A model generated the notes under the pieces. That model was not told the origin of the DNA. It made no database searches and saw nothing but the letters and a program-made list of their open reading frames with translations. Position numbers and translations under genes: made by a program. Of a stretch of DNA of 64,000 bases, positions 44,773 to 57,295 are shown piece by piece (position 1 is the stretch's first letter; each line of letters begins with the position of its first letter). Source of the DNA: Mesaphorura yosii (lineage: Eukaryota > Arthropoda > Collembola > Poduromorpha > Tullbergiidae); assembly GCA_009869945.1 (NCBI GenBank), contig WIXG01000085.1:185095-249094 (forward strand), given 5' to 3'.

Positions 44773-47700
44773 TCAGTCTACGTACATGTCATCATCTTTT
44801 GGCTGCTTGATGCGGGGTTTCACGTCTTTGCTCTCTGTTCCAGACCCTTGGGGCTTGGTGCCGCCTTCGGTCGCAGCGCCCGAACTGGGACCGGGACTCT
44901 GACCTCGGCTACTTGTCGACGGCTTTCTTGGCGGCGGCGCCTGACTTGCTAGCATCCTGCGATTCGCGCGCCTTGTTGCTCTTGTCGTAATCCGGAGAAT
45001 GAGGTCCACCTCTTCGTCAGGTCCGTCTTCTTCATTCCGATCTTTCCATGGGCGCTTGAAGTCGCTGCGAGAAAAAAGATTATTGCAAACCATTGACCTA
45101 AGTGCAAGTTGTTGTTGATCAAGACTCAAGATAAACATACTTGGTCTCCAAATCTGGCACGGCGTAGCCAAACGAAGCCACTGGCAGATTATCTGCCACG
45201 AGGATGAATCGCGCTTGCTTGCTGTCAGGTAAAAGTGTGAGCGTGTCGTCGTGCTCCATGACTCCACTTGTACCCGTCGCCCTGTTGTATCGCTTAAGTG
45301 CTCGCTGTGCCTTTTGTGCTTCTCGCTCCCGCAGATACTTCGTGTACTCTTCCTCTCGCTGTATTTGTGCGTCCCAGCGCTTGCGTCGCCTCTCGTCAAT
45401 CTCCCACTTGGCATGCCTTCTCTCGTACACGCTGTCTGATAAATCTTCGTTCAGTTGACGACATTTCACGGGAGCAAACTTCATGACCCTCCAAGACGGC
45501 ACCTGCACAAAATAAAATGCAATCTCATTAAAATAAAACTGCCATGCTGTGAGTTTGCCTTGTTTGGCTTGCTCACCAGCACTTCAGTTCCGGCCTTTTT
45601 CGGCGGTTCCTCCTCGTTCACCAAAGCCAAAGCCCTGGCATTCATTTCCACGCCATCATCGTCGTACTCCGCGATGAACTGCACTTCGTCATCATCGTCC
45701 GCGATACTTCCAATTGGCCTTCCTGTTGAGGCCATCGCGTAGAAAGGGTCATCAGTCATCAGTGTGTCTTCATGGCGGTTCGTGTACGTGCGTAGTGGCC
45801 AGCAGTAACTTTTCTCCCGGCGACGCCGTGGCGATGGACTCGTACTAGGGCTTCTTTCCGTGCTATCCTCGACCTCAGTTCGCCCGGGTGTCGAGAGTCG
45901 TAGCGAGCTGGGTTTAGTCTTCTTTGTCTTGGTCTTGATTGGGGTCGAGCTACTCTTACTCGCAGGAGGGGCAGTGCTACTGAGGGCAGCAGGTTTGGCT
46001 TTCCCAGTGTCTGGGTTTAGCGTCGGAGGACGGGAAATGGGCGTAAACGTGGATGTTGATGGCGTAGCTTTTGGCTGCGACGACATCGGCACCGGTGTCG
46101 GTCGCGATGGCTCGATGTACTCGTCAATATCGTACAGCTCTTCCGATGCCTCCTCTTCCTCAACCACTTTCTTGGCCTCCTGCTTCTTGACTTCGTATTT
46201 CTTGGCGATGTACGAGCGAAGTTCTTTTTCATTCGCGCTCTTCTTTCCAATCTTGCTCAAACTCATCATTCGAATCTTCTTCGTCAGCTCCTCCTTCGAC
46301 ATTGGTGAAGTACGTTTTCGACGCAGGGCTGTCCTGACCAAGTTGGCAGTCCCCTTCGATGTCCCTGCCTTCTGGCCATCATTGATGAAGGGAATGGGTC
46401 GTGAGGGAATCATCCAGTCGTAGTCCAGCGGTCGCATTTGAGGCGCCGGTACACGCGTGGCGGTTGTCGTTGATGCGCGGTCCAGTCTGACCATTGCCGT
46501 CTTCGACTGCTTGACGTAATCATCCTTCCTCAAAGCACTCAGCAGCGCGCTGTTCTTGATCACAACCGCCTTTCGGTTAGAAACATCACCTGAGTTCAGC
46601 TTTGCCTCGGCTGCACTCGTAACTATGATTGGAGTCGGTCGACATTTTTTGAATTGAGAAAACAAATTGTCATATTCGTCATCTGTCGCTTTGCTCAACG
46701 AATTCGAAGGAGAGGATGAACTCGAATTGTCTCCTGAAAAGAGGTTCGGCGAATCGGTCGTTTCGCGTGAAATTTGAATGGAGTTGGGGCGGGTCGGTGA
46801 CTTCGATTTTGCTCTTGAAGTTGTTGCTGCCGGAGGAGGCGCGACTGCAGATTTTTTTGACGAGGAGCTCGCTGGTATGGGCGTGGACGTACTTGACGTT
46901 AGCTCGCTTGGTTTCGGCGTTTGTTGCTTATTTTTTTGCATCCTTGATTTCGACGGGCTTCGTGTTGGAGTGAAGTACAGCTTGTCCTTCCCTGCCCTGC
47001 GTAGGGAAGATAAACGACCGCGTGGTGGTGACGGTTGTCGGATGGGCGACGGCTGTCTGGCAGGTGGTGAATTTAGGCGGTGTGGAGAGGATTGGGTTTT
47101 GGCTGGCGAGTGAGCACGCTCCCGATCTCGAACAGGCGGCGGCGACTGAACTCGTACGGGTGAAGCCCGTGAGTGGCCAACTGGCGATGAGACTCTGACA
47201 GGAGAACAATTTCCCAAATCAGTCGGAGAAGAATGCCTCAATGGTGGTGACCGCGAAGGTGATGAAAGCCCTTTCGATCTGGTCGGTGTCACTCGTCCAC
47301 TTGAGACAACGGCTGGAGTTGTGGATTCAGCGACTTGGCGAGGACTCGATCTTGATTCACTGGCGCTGGAGTCAGTTGACGAAGCCGAAGACCTTCGATG
47401 AGATGAAAGCATTTTGGGCTGTGGTCGTGACTTCCTTGAATAGGTATTAGCATGATGATTGCTTGCGTGTGACCTTGTCGCAGGCATTTCGGGTTCATCA
47501 TCATCATCGTCGTCGCCGTCATTTTCGTGATCCGAAACTTTTCTAGGTGAAGTGGACTTTTTCACAGGCGACGCCGACGAACCGAAAGGTATCCTCTGCC
47601 CTTGGCCATACTGATATTTTGGAGGCCCGCGGTGGGTTATGTTGTTTGGTTCGGGTAGTTTGGGCTTGGGCAGTTTCTTGAAGCCATTTCCACTGCCACT

Positions 47701-49008
47701 GGGGCCAGCACCACTACCACCACTCACGCGACCTCCAGGCCCAGACTGCGGTCTTCCTCCACCACCACTACCACTGCTACTTCCGCCGGCGCTGTTGCCA
47801 GATGGCTTCAGTTTGGGTCGAGACGTAATCGTGATTGGATACACAAGAGACGTCGTCTGTGTCGCCTGCTCGTGTCTGCCGATGAGATTCTGGTTTGACT
47901 TCATGGACATAATTTCATCCTGAAGCCCATTCGCCTTGATTTTCAGCTGTAATAAATTAGAAGACAGATTATTTAGATTAAAAAGTACTCATTGGCCCAT
48001 TCGCTCTTTCGTTGTGGTGGTTGGGTGTCAACAGTCTCAATAGCCAATACCTTAGTCAACACCACCCGAGGATATAAACGTGGCCGAGTAAGAGCGTTCC
48101 GCTCCATGGCCGGTTTGAATTTCTGATTCACTGATAAGTTTCAATCAATTAAACACGAATACATTCGCGCTACATGGTCACTAACTCTATTTCGATTTTA
48201 CCACTGATGTAGATAATTGTTTTAAAAGTATCACATGCAGAGTTAAATAGCGAAGAAAATTAAATGAAAAGGAAGTTAAGTGACAGTCGTTTGAAGTTAC
48301 CTCCTTGACTTCGTTTTCCAGCTCCTTGTTTCGTTCCTCTCTTTGTTCGGCGTGGCCAGCCTGCAGATTCACCAGTCGGAGCTGATATGAAATCACTTCC
48401 TTCAACATGTAATTGTCAATTCTCAGCATTCGTGTCTCGGTCATCAGTCTCTTGATCTGTTCTTCCAGGGGAAGCGTCATGTCCACGTCAGACTCAAACT
48501 CCTCCGCGCCGGGACCAGCGAGCAACGCGCGGATGTTGCGCTCTTGCTGTTGTAATTGCAGTTCGGGATCGGCGGGCGGCGTTGGTGGTGGAGTCGGCTG
48601 CGATATAGGCCCGTTAACCAAGACGCCCAACCCGGCTGCAGGAGCCACGCGTTCCCCTTCTTCTTCGGCTGCTTCTTCAGGATCATCGGGCACCGTTCCG
48701 TGTAGGATCATGTCGTAGTCCGCCATGCAATCTCTGAGAATGATTCTCAGATTTCGCATCTGCTTCTTTAGGCGGTCCGGCCCCGTGCCCAAAGTGGCAT
48801 GCAGTTCGTAACTATCCACAAGTCGACACTGGCCTTGGCTTTGAACTTGAGCTACAGTATTGGCTTCTCCTTTGTCAGCTTCTTCTCCGCTGCTATCACT
48901 CTCACTCTCACTACCACTGTCGCTGACGTCGTCTTCTTCATCATCACTCAGAACTGTCTCTTCTTCCGGTTCGTCTTCATCAGCATTCCGCATCATGAGA
49001 TGGCCCAT
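44773..49008 (-). CDS. MSL1: MSL1: scaffold of the MSL histone acetyltransferase complex
   Basis: Four exons (48301-49008, 45577-47946, 45141-45502, 44773-45064) give 1243 residues. An acidic Ser/Asp/Glu-rich N-terminus precedes a coiled coil (about residues 180-255: EEQIKRLMTETRMLRIDNYM, QREERNKELENEVKE), the part of MSL1 that dimerises and binds MSL2. About 750 residues of Ser/Pro/Arg-rich disorder follow. The PEHE domain comes near the end: VPSWRVMKFAPVKCRQLNED, YERRHAKWEIDERRRKRWDA, then VADNLPVASFGYAVPDLETK. PEHE recruits MOF and MSL3 for H4K16 acetylation. Order and motifs favour MSL1 over KANSL1. It is larger than the fly (1039) and human (614) proteins because of the disordered middle. 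Its first exon may extend further upstream. Confidence 0.88.
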
Positions 49009-50815
49009 CCTGACGCACCTGGAGGCCTAGGGAATTGTTAACATGTACATTCGGTGTCAGCTCTGCCGGAAACTGGAATCTCTAAATCTTCAAGCCTTTA
49101 AGATCAAGGCAAATTATCCGTACGCCTACGGTCGACCTGACGGGGATGCTTGAGTTTCGATTTCTAGAATTGGTTGATATAATCGTAATCTTCGGAGCTA
49201 CGACGAGTTCGCACGCACAACATTAAATAAAAATGTAAACACACCAGAACTTTCAGTTGAATATCCGCTGTCGTCGTTGGTTGTGGCTCGTGGCTTAATC
49301 GAGTCCGAGGACGGGATCGACGTTTTCAGACACAAGCATTTTGTGTACTATTAAAAATCGAAATAAAAAACAACAATGGACTCCGACGGTAGTCGGAATT
49401 TGAACGGTCGCACGCGTTCAAGTTTTCATTGCATAACAGCAGCCGCAGCCACAGCTGCATGAGTCTCGCCAGTTTTCAGCCAGACGAGTTAAGAGCAGGT
49501 TTTGTGTAGTCAGCAGTATTAGCAGCCAAGCCACGGCTGAAAGCACAGTATGCAGCGGCGATGGGCGATACGAAATGGAATGCTGAACTGAAAATCCCAC
49601 ACAGGAACAAGATATATGAAACATTGATTTTTGCCAGGCCTCCCGTCCACTACCAATGCATGGATGAGTCTGTCTGATCCTGACCGAGTTCAGCCATTTC
49701 ATTGCCAGGAAGTCCGATCCGGAACGAAGACTCCGATCCGATCTCACACTGACGCTGGCAATTTGGCAATGGCAATAAACATTAAACATGATTTCTGATC
49801 CACTTTCATCGAGTGCACTTAAATCGGGGCTTAAATTCGCGGCTGAGCAGTCCCCCAGCGAAAATGAGCGAAATTTACACCGCAAATTGTGAACCACATT
49901 CGTAAATCGTAAAAAATGACATTGTGCCAATTCTCGATTACGCGAACAGCGTACGCTTTCAGTCTCAGCGCTTCGAAGTGAATGTGGACTACAGGAGACC
50001 ATATTAAGGCAAATGCAAATCTGCGTCCCGTACGCGAGTGGTGAGGGTATTTGTATTAAGGTCAACCACTCACGAATTCGATAAATTACAGGCAAACCGC
50101 ACTGCAATGCGACATGCGAATTGTGCAGCTTAATCAAAATCCTCCTACAACAATTGCAATTCTTTCCTTTCTTTATGCGAGTGAGTGCATTCATCATCAT
50201 TATCATTACCATTATCACCGTCACCGTCACCGCCACCAAGCCCAGACACAGACCCAATCTTAAATCCATTGTTTCGAGACGAGACCTCTTTTCTGTTGGT
50301 TCTCTCGTCTTCTCGTGCTTTTGGGTGCTTCTTTCTTGCAATTGCAACTGGCGAGTAGCAAGTTACAAGTCAAGGCTGCTGCTACTCCCTCGGCATTAGT
50401 TTAGTTCTACTTCGTTCTTCTACTTGGTTTTGAGCCTGAAACGAGTGCATACGAACGAGGAACGAAGACGGGCTGAGCTCGAAGCTGTTTCTGCTGCAGT
50501 TTCAAAGGTTATTGAGTCGTCTCAGACAACACAGCCAGCACAACATCAACAAAAAGCCAAAGTCAGAGTCAATTGAACTCTGCTCTTCGTGTTTCGTTCA
50601 ATGGTTGGCAGATCGACTCGACTTCCGTGTTTATTCTCGTTCGCAGCCATACAAAGACGTGAAATTTTAATTAATTCTTGGTTTTCTATTCTATTCGAGA
50701 TCGAATTGGGTTCAGGATGTGACGACGACGAATTTTAACTTACCATCCAATTATTTAAATCAATCTTCACTGCCATTTTGGTATTGCCATTGTGTTGCTT
50801 CTTTGCGTTGTGCTG
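49009..50815. other. Intergenic region between MSL1 and the tetraspanin gene
   Basis: Divergent promoter region. A 309-codon minus-strand frame (49418-50347) exists but lacks any domain, a normal start or splice context, so I do not count it as a gene. Confidence 0.4.
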
Positions 50816-52822
50816 ATGAAGTCAGGCTTCGGAGGAATCAGTTACGGTGGTAGTGACATTGATAACAGGACGAGCAGCAGCACCGCGGGGCTGATAAGAA
50901 TGCCACACGAGGGCGGGAGTCGGAGCAGTCATCACGGGCACCATGGCCACGGACATGGACACGGGCACAGTGGCTCATCGCGCGGCGCAAGTGGCAATGG
51001 AGTGGTCAGCAGCAACGGTGGTGCCGTGGCCGGAATAAATGGGCTGGTAGGTAACAGCAAGAAGTATTATCACCACCATCACAGCAGCAGACACCATCGC
51101 CGAGACGAGAGCGAAGTCAGCTGCTGTCTCAAGTATCTGATCTTTGGATTCAACGTCATATTCTGGGTATGAACTACATCCTGTTCTATACGAGGCGAAG
51201 AGAACAAAACTTTGTCAAGATTTCTGACCTTATCTCTTTCATGTATCCAACAGTTGATTGGCTTGTTCATCCTCACCGTCGGTGTGTGGGCCTGGAGTGA
51301 GAAGGAAACACTGTCGAATCTGACCCGCCTCACACGCGTGGCTTTGGACCCAGCATTCATCTTTATTCTCGTCGGTTCACTCACATTCGTCATCACATTC
51401 ACCGGCTTTGTTGGCGCCCTTCGTGAGAATACCTGCCTTCTGGCGGTGTACGCCATCTTCTTAGCGGCCATTCTGCTGCTCGAGATTGCGACGGGGATTC
51501 TTGGCTTCATATTTAAGGACTGGATAAAGGGCGAGGCCACAAGCGGCTTCCAGTCGTTTATCGTGAGCTATCGTGAAGATCCCGACCAGCAAAATTTGAT
51601 TGATTGGATTCAAGAGCGGTGGCTCCAGTGTTGTGGCATTGAGGGCCCGCGTGATTGGGACAAGAATGTTTACTTCAGTGAGTGTCTCTCATCCTTTTAT
51701 CAATGAAAGTGATAAGTGATATGCTAAATTCATAATCTTTTAATCATTACAATTGCAGATTGTAACTCAAGTGCAAGAGAAGCGTGTGGAGTTCCATTTT
51801 CATGCTGCAAGGCACAGCCGGTAAGTTCAGTTTTTGTTCCACGTCTTAAAAGTAGCACCAATCCAAGTTCCGTGACTTTGTCACAATTTTGAAACTCGAA
51901 TGGTGTTGCGTCCTTAGTTGTGGTTGGGAATACGAAACACTCAATGTGGATACGATGTTCGAAAACCGGAATATGTAAGTTACCCTTTCTTAAATGTGGT
52001 TGAGTAGTCCATTTAATTAATACACGTTTAGCTTGTAGTTCGTTCTTCGTTAAAGTGTAAATTGCGGGGTTTACAAGTTTTATTGTCGGTAACCAGTAAA
52101 TCCTTACAATACGATGTAATGCTAGCCTCAAGACCGGAGCCTCGTGATCTACGATAAGGGTTGTCTTCGTTCAGGCGAGGAATGGATCGAGCAGAATCTG
52201 ATTCCAGTAGCTGCATTTGGTGTGGCGGTTGCCATATTTCAGGTGCCAATCGCTTTGTACATATTTGGAATTGCCGTTTAATTGTCATGGCTTCCTGCTT
52301 CGCTTTGCTTCATGTTTTGCTCCTATCACACACATTTGAGCTCTTTGTAGTTTGTATATTTGTTTCTCATTTGTAGTCTCGTCCTTTTCCAGAAATGTCC
52401 CGTTTCTCATTGCATGAGTTTATTATGCATGCTCGTTTTCTTTTGCCTTCTATGTGACCCTCCACCCAATACGAATAGACACTGGATACATCTAGCGTGA
52501 TTCACGACCAAGGTTGCTTAGGCGCGGCTGAAGAATGGCTGCAGCGAAATCTCGTCACTGTCGTGTCTGTGATAGTGGTAGGAGCATTCCTCCAGGTAAA
52601 CTGTCCTATTCGTCTCGCTGATTCTTTTTTATCGCCCGATCCTGATTGCTCGTGCACGTATGTTTTCTTCGAATGCACACTGCAACGTATGCAAGTATTT
52701 CCAGATTCATTGCTAACTGGAAACTGATTATTGCTTCTATTTTTCTTGTGTAGATTTTAGGAATCTGTTTCGCACAAAACCTTCGAGCCGATGTTTTCGC
52801 TCAGCGCTCCAAATGGCGCTGA
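50816..52822 (+). CDS. TspanC8-type tetraspanin with His-rich N-terminus
   Basis: Exons 50816-51166, 51254-51677, 51759-51820, 51918-51974, then 52126-52242 or 52479-52595, then 52754-52822, give 359 residues with either variant. Four membrane spans are present. The large extracellular loop has the CCG motif (LQCCGIEGPRDWDKNVYFNC), EACGVPFSCC, NTQCGYDV and GC: eight cysteines, the TspanC8 hallmark. TspanC8 proteins (vertebrate TSPAN5/10/14/15/17/33; fly Tsp3A, Tsp86D, Tsp26A) carry the protease ADAM10/Kuzbanian to the surface and so affect Notch signalling. The cytosolic N-terminus is unusually long (~105 residues) with two His clusters. The ATG at 50816 is the first in frame. The last exon encodes the short tail (ILGICFAQNLRADVFAQRSK). 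Confidence 0.9.
52126..52242 (+). other. Tetraspanin alternative exon A (39 codons)
   Basis: Flanked by a CTAG acceptor and a GTGCCA donor, phase 0 at both ends. It encodes the end of the large loop with its last cysteine (VIYDKGCLRSGEEWIEQN) and most of the fourth membrane span (LIPVAAFGVAVAIFQ). Confidence 0.75.
52479..52595 (+). other. Tetraspanin alternative exon B (39 codons)
   Basis: The same length (117 bases), phase and layout as exon A: VIHDQGCLGAAEEWLQRN, then LVTVVSVIVVGAFLQ. It follows an ATAG acceptor and ends at a GTAAAC donor. Using both A and B would add a second copy of the span and break the four-pass topology, so they are most likely mutually exclusive. Confidence 0.75.
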
Positions 52823-54582
52823 CAGTTAGTGGCCCCGACGCCAATTTAACAACGACCGTCGGATTCGGGGCCGGGATTCTACTAAACAGTAGTGTAATAT
52901 AATTAATTAATACAATCTGATATTCTAGTGAAGTGACTCGCTGCTAATCTCAAATCAAATCGACTCTTTAACTAAAAGCATTAAGCGCTATGTAGTTGAG
53001 CAATTGCAATTATGAAACTCAGTCAAATCTCAACTCATTTTAATATTAACATTAACCCATTTTAACTTTCACTCAATTTGCATAAAATGAATCATGATTT
53101 AATTGAACATTGTAGGCTAATGTCTTACCTAGGAGAAGAATGCCAACTTAACTTATTCACAACAAAAAGCGAAGTGTTCACTCTGTAATGTAAAATTCCA
53201 ATCTGCAGCACTCCTTTTAAGTGCTATTTTGTACTACGAGAGTCTAGCTGTACTTAAATCATTTAGGACAATAAAAAGCGTTCTTCAATCGTGAATTTAA
53301 ACCAATGCAATGCATTTGATGTTTATTTGGCCCCCAATGCAATGGCGGACAAATGTACAGAATCATGCCGTCCGAGTTCAAGACGTCCATGTCAGCCGCG
53401 CCCATTACCACGTTGTATTACTCGTCGCGAGGGGTTGCTTTACTGATTAGCCGTGGAGGCCAACAAACAAGAGGAAGTTTTCGAGTTTCAGGCGACCGAC
53501 TCCGTTTTACCGTGCCCTGTCGAACAGAGAGCTAGTCATGTTGCAATTATCCCCTATTGCCGGTGGTTTGTGCAAGGATCAGGATCACGGATGGACATTC
53601 TGCTCGGAAGTGTATGCAATCCTTCATGATTCGGCTTGCCAATTTCATACTCGACCTCACAGTCTCATGCATTATTAGCTGGACGAAATTCACATGGCCA
53701 CCACGTACTCACTTGCCTCGTCCGCCGCCACAGCCCTGATGCACTCGCTCAATTACTACACGCTCCATGGTGATCTTTTCGTCGTCATAATTCCCCTAAA
53801 ACTACGTCTTCATGAGGTTTGTGATACGGGAAGATCACGATCTGATTGAGCGGATATACTTCGAAGTAGCAGTGAATTCTTCCAAGTAACTGCGCGTTGA
53901 CTTGATAAATTCTTGGCATTCTTGACGACGTGACGTTTTTGTCCTTTTTACAGGTACGACTTGCGACTAATTTCATGTTGCTGGGCTACTGGTGCTACGC
54001 GGCTAAGTTTCTTCTACGGACCCAAGAAACGGAGCATGCGGACCGAACTAATGGAAAATTGTGCGTAATCAATCTTTTATTGGAATACCTCTATTTCACG
54101 TACGCGTTGTCCTGCTGCCGTTGCTACCTGTACGGATTCGTCGGCCTGTGCATGTTGATATTAGAAAGGAATGGTCACAGTTAATTAAATCAAAGACAGA
54201 AAACTAAGTTCGTTCCCAACCGTTCAAATGCAACCTTTCTTTGTGCACTTATTTTCTGGAAGCTGCTTGCTTCGCCAGGTGGCTCGTTGACTCTCGCTAA
54301 TTGATTCTAAGAGATTATAAAAGCGGTAGCCTGTCAGACCAGTCTTACAGTCATGCAACTAACAGTCTTGGATTTGATAACGCTAAAAGCTTTTATCAGT
54401 CCATTAGCAGCTAAAAGTGGATAAGGATAGTCCATTCTTTCATTTTCTAGTCTTTTGGACAAGTTTTCCTATTATTTGGAAGAGTTCGTGTGTTGGGCGA
54501 AGACCGGAATAACGACGTTAGAATTCTTGCGAGAACATCAAAATAAGTATTTTGTTAAGGAGTTTCGCTTCGTTCGGATTTG
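52823..54582. other. Region between the tetraspanin and TMEM220 genes
   Basis: The first ~450 bases are probably tetraspanin 3' UTR, with AATAAA at about 53270-53276. The rest has only weak frames (53353-53535, 53557-53739 and 53930-54184 plus; 53785-53976 minus) without clear domains. A degenerate or lineage-specific gene around 53350-54180 cannot be excluded. Confidence 0.35.
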
Positions 54583-55575
54583 ATGTTTGAAGCTATCATG
54601 TCGCACCGCAAACCCAAGAAACTTGTCCTAACTTCAATTGAGGTGCCATCGTCTTCTTCCCCAACTCCGCAGAATTCGGCAGCATCGGCCACCCCAAACT
54701 CTGCCGGCGCTACTCCCACGGACCTAACGAAGGTCAAAATTAAAGTCTCCGTTTGCTGGCGTATTATCATCACCTTCATGGGTCTCTTTTTCTTCCTGGC
54801 AGCCGTGGTTCAGTACAACGATCCGGATCCCATTCTTTGGATTGTAAGTCCATGAGCGAATAAATCTAGTCTGATCTGGCGTTCAGTTCTGGCGTTTTGG
54901 GTGTAGGTTGCGTATGGGGTGCCCTGTGTGATAAGTATCGGGATTTCCATCAGTAAAGCGAACGCATATGTTTCAAGCACAGCCACGGCAGCAGCATCTT
55001 CACCCTCTTCTTCGCCTGCTGGAGGCCTTGCTTCTGTCGCTACTGTTTTTCGCTATGATAGCAGATCGATTGATAAGAAAGACGAGGCAGGAGCAACTTC
55101 AATTTCAGCAACTACACGCAAAAAATATCCAACCCTCAACCGAAGACAACAACCACAGCGTTCAGGCTCACCTATGACCTCTTCCGCGATGTGTTTGGCC
55201 GCCAAGTACCTGACTCTTAACACAATCACCGGCATTCACATCTTGTACTGCTTCGCCCTTGGGTTCTGGGTCCTGGCTCACTACTCATACGGAATCACAA
55301 GCCAACGAGAGCTAGTCACCAAGTACAAGACGACTGAAGATAGCGAAGATCTTGTGCTGATTCAGATGGAAATGAATGCAGAGGAAGCAAAGGAAGTTTT
55401 TGGTCTCTGTCTCGTCATTGCTTGGCTTGCGCTTATGCGAAACGACAATTTTCTACGTCTCGGTCGTGCTGGACTTTGGCTCGGAGCTTCGCTGACTGCC
55501 GTCCCTTTCATCGCTTGGGTAGCGGTGGAAATCTATGAGCAAAATCTGCCGTATCGTTGTCACATCGGCCACTGA
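54583..55575 (+). CDS. TMEM220: TMEM220-family membrane protein
   Basis: Exons 54583-54843 and 54907-55575 join in phase 0 to 309 residues. Helix 1 (IIITFMGLFFFLAAVVQYND) ends in the family motif QYNDPDPILWIVAYGVPC. A variable insert of about 90 Ser/Thr/Ala- and Arg-rich residues follows, then three more helices: ITGIHILYCFALGFWVLA, EVFGLCLVIAWLALM and ASLTAVPFIAWVAVEIYE. Vertebrate TMEM220 is about 160 residues, so the N-terminal extension and the insert are additions. The family's molecular function is not established. A second methionine at 54598 (MSHRKPKK) is an equally possible start. Confidence 0.78.
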
Positions 55576-57295
55576 GCATTTAATCTTCATTTTCATTCAT
55601 ATTGCATTTTCCTCTTTGCATTTATTCAAGTAGATATGATTCCTTTTATCTTGTGCTTGTAACCAGACAGACTAACCATAACCACAGATTTAATTTGCAC
55701 AAGCGTAGTTCAGAGACTACGTAGCAGTTGAGTACTGTAGTAGTAATACTGTTGTGTAGTTACGCTATGTGGTTCATTTACTGTTAACTGTTTACTGAAT
55801 TCAACCATAACACGGTCCCCCATTCCGCTTTTCAGATTTAGACAGACTGAAATCGCTGATGGGCCCAAGCGACAAAAGTCACAGCGCACAGCACGAAAGT
55901 GCATCAAGCACCTTTTTCCCCTGTTTCAGTTGTTTACGGCTTGCGTGTACTTTCGTCTCGTATACACAACTGCATCAGATTAACTGACTGTAAATTATAA
56001 TGTTACTCGTGACACTTACTTTCAGTACAGCGTTGGACGGTGAGTTGACAGTGGCTCTTGCGTTGCGAGTCAAGAAGTGAGTTTAGATTAAGTCGCAGCC
56101 GAGTTGAGCTGTTTCTCTGCTGTGCTTGCTGTCGGGTCTGTGCATCTTTGTAATATTTGTGATCATAAGAATGTGTTTTGTAGCTTGTAGCAGTTACGTG
56201 TGTTGATTTTCTGATAGCATTCTATTTACGCACTTGATAACTTGACCAGTGGTCTTTGGACTTGTCTCGGAATAAACAACAGTCAGCGACCAGCTGCGCT
56301 TATCTCTCTTTCTTATTCTTGCGTCTCCTGTCGTGCAAATGCATCGAGGATGTAGTTATCAATTTTATTACTGCTGTAAGTGAAAAGTGTTTCTCCATCA
56401 ATCGGCGCCGTCGGCACGTCACCGAAACCGGATGTTCACAAGACTTGATGGCGCTTGAACTGGAGTCTCAAATGAGGTAGCTTTTTACGGTTACATTTAC
56501 AGTTGGCTTATTCAACAGGTTCAGAAAGAAACATAAAGCTTGAAAATGCACTTGCTCCAGGCGACAGCTCAAGTCGATGCTTACATTAGCATTTCCTTTA
56601 TTTGAGTTTCATTTTGCCCTTCCTAGACGCAATTCGAAGTAAGTAGGCGTTAATGTTCTCTGAAATTAACTCGGAACGATAGCATTACCTTGTACAATTC
56701 GTACAACTTCAATTACTATCGCCAAGTAGTGTATTCATCGATGTCATATTCATAAAATAGATTCATAATTTTGCGGATACAGAATGACATAAAACGAAAA
56801 GAATCGTAAATATTCCAAATTAGTCAATTACTCACTAATCCATCATCTGGCTCATGGATGGCAATTTATGACTAATAATTCGCAGTTTAACTGAGGATAA
56901 TTCTCTAATCCATTGTCGCGCAGTATGCTTAACCTACTTTCACGAATTTACGTATTCAACACACGATAGCTCGAAACAGGATCGAAATTCTTGACTGCGC
57001 ACTGCGAATACCTTTTGTCATCGTCGTCGTCAGCGATAAATTATTCAAACCACATAACTACTACAAATTCCTAACATAACTGCACAGCACAAGCCCAAGT
57101 TTAGTGTGTCGCCCGCTACACCATGCATTCCATCAGTCAGGAACCGCAACCGTAAACAGAAAACAATCAATAGCGTGGCTACCGTGTGCGCAAATAATTA
57201 ATCGGAAGGTCAGTTGAATGTCAAACTTTCTATTTCCTATTTTCAGGTCGCAATTACTTTCTAGTTCCAGTTCCTCTCCATAAGCCTATCCGGAA
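55576..57295. other. Intergenic region
   Basis: AT-rich; I found no exon, RNA gene or repeat of note. The part next to 57296 should hold the promoter of the WS/DGAT-like gene. Confidence 0.4.

Noticed and set aside
49418-50347. Minus-strand open frame of 309 codons
   Set aside because: It starts at a non-ATG codon, has no recognisable domain, is biased by local repeats and shows no splice or poly(A) context; probably chance.
53353-54184. Cluster of short frames between the tetraspanin and TMEM220 genes
   Set aside because: No domain, no consistent splice pattern on either strand; a decayed gene is possible but unsupported.
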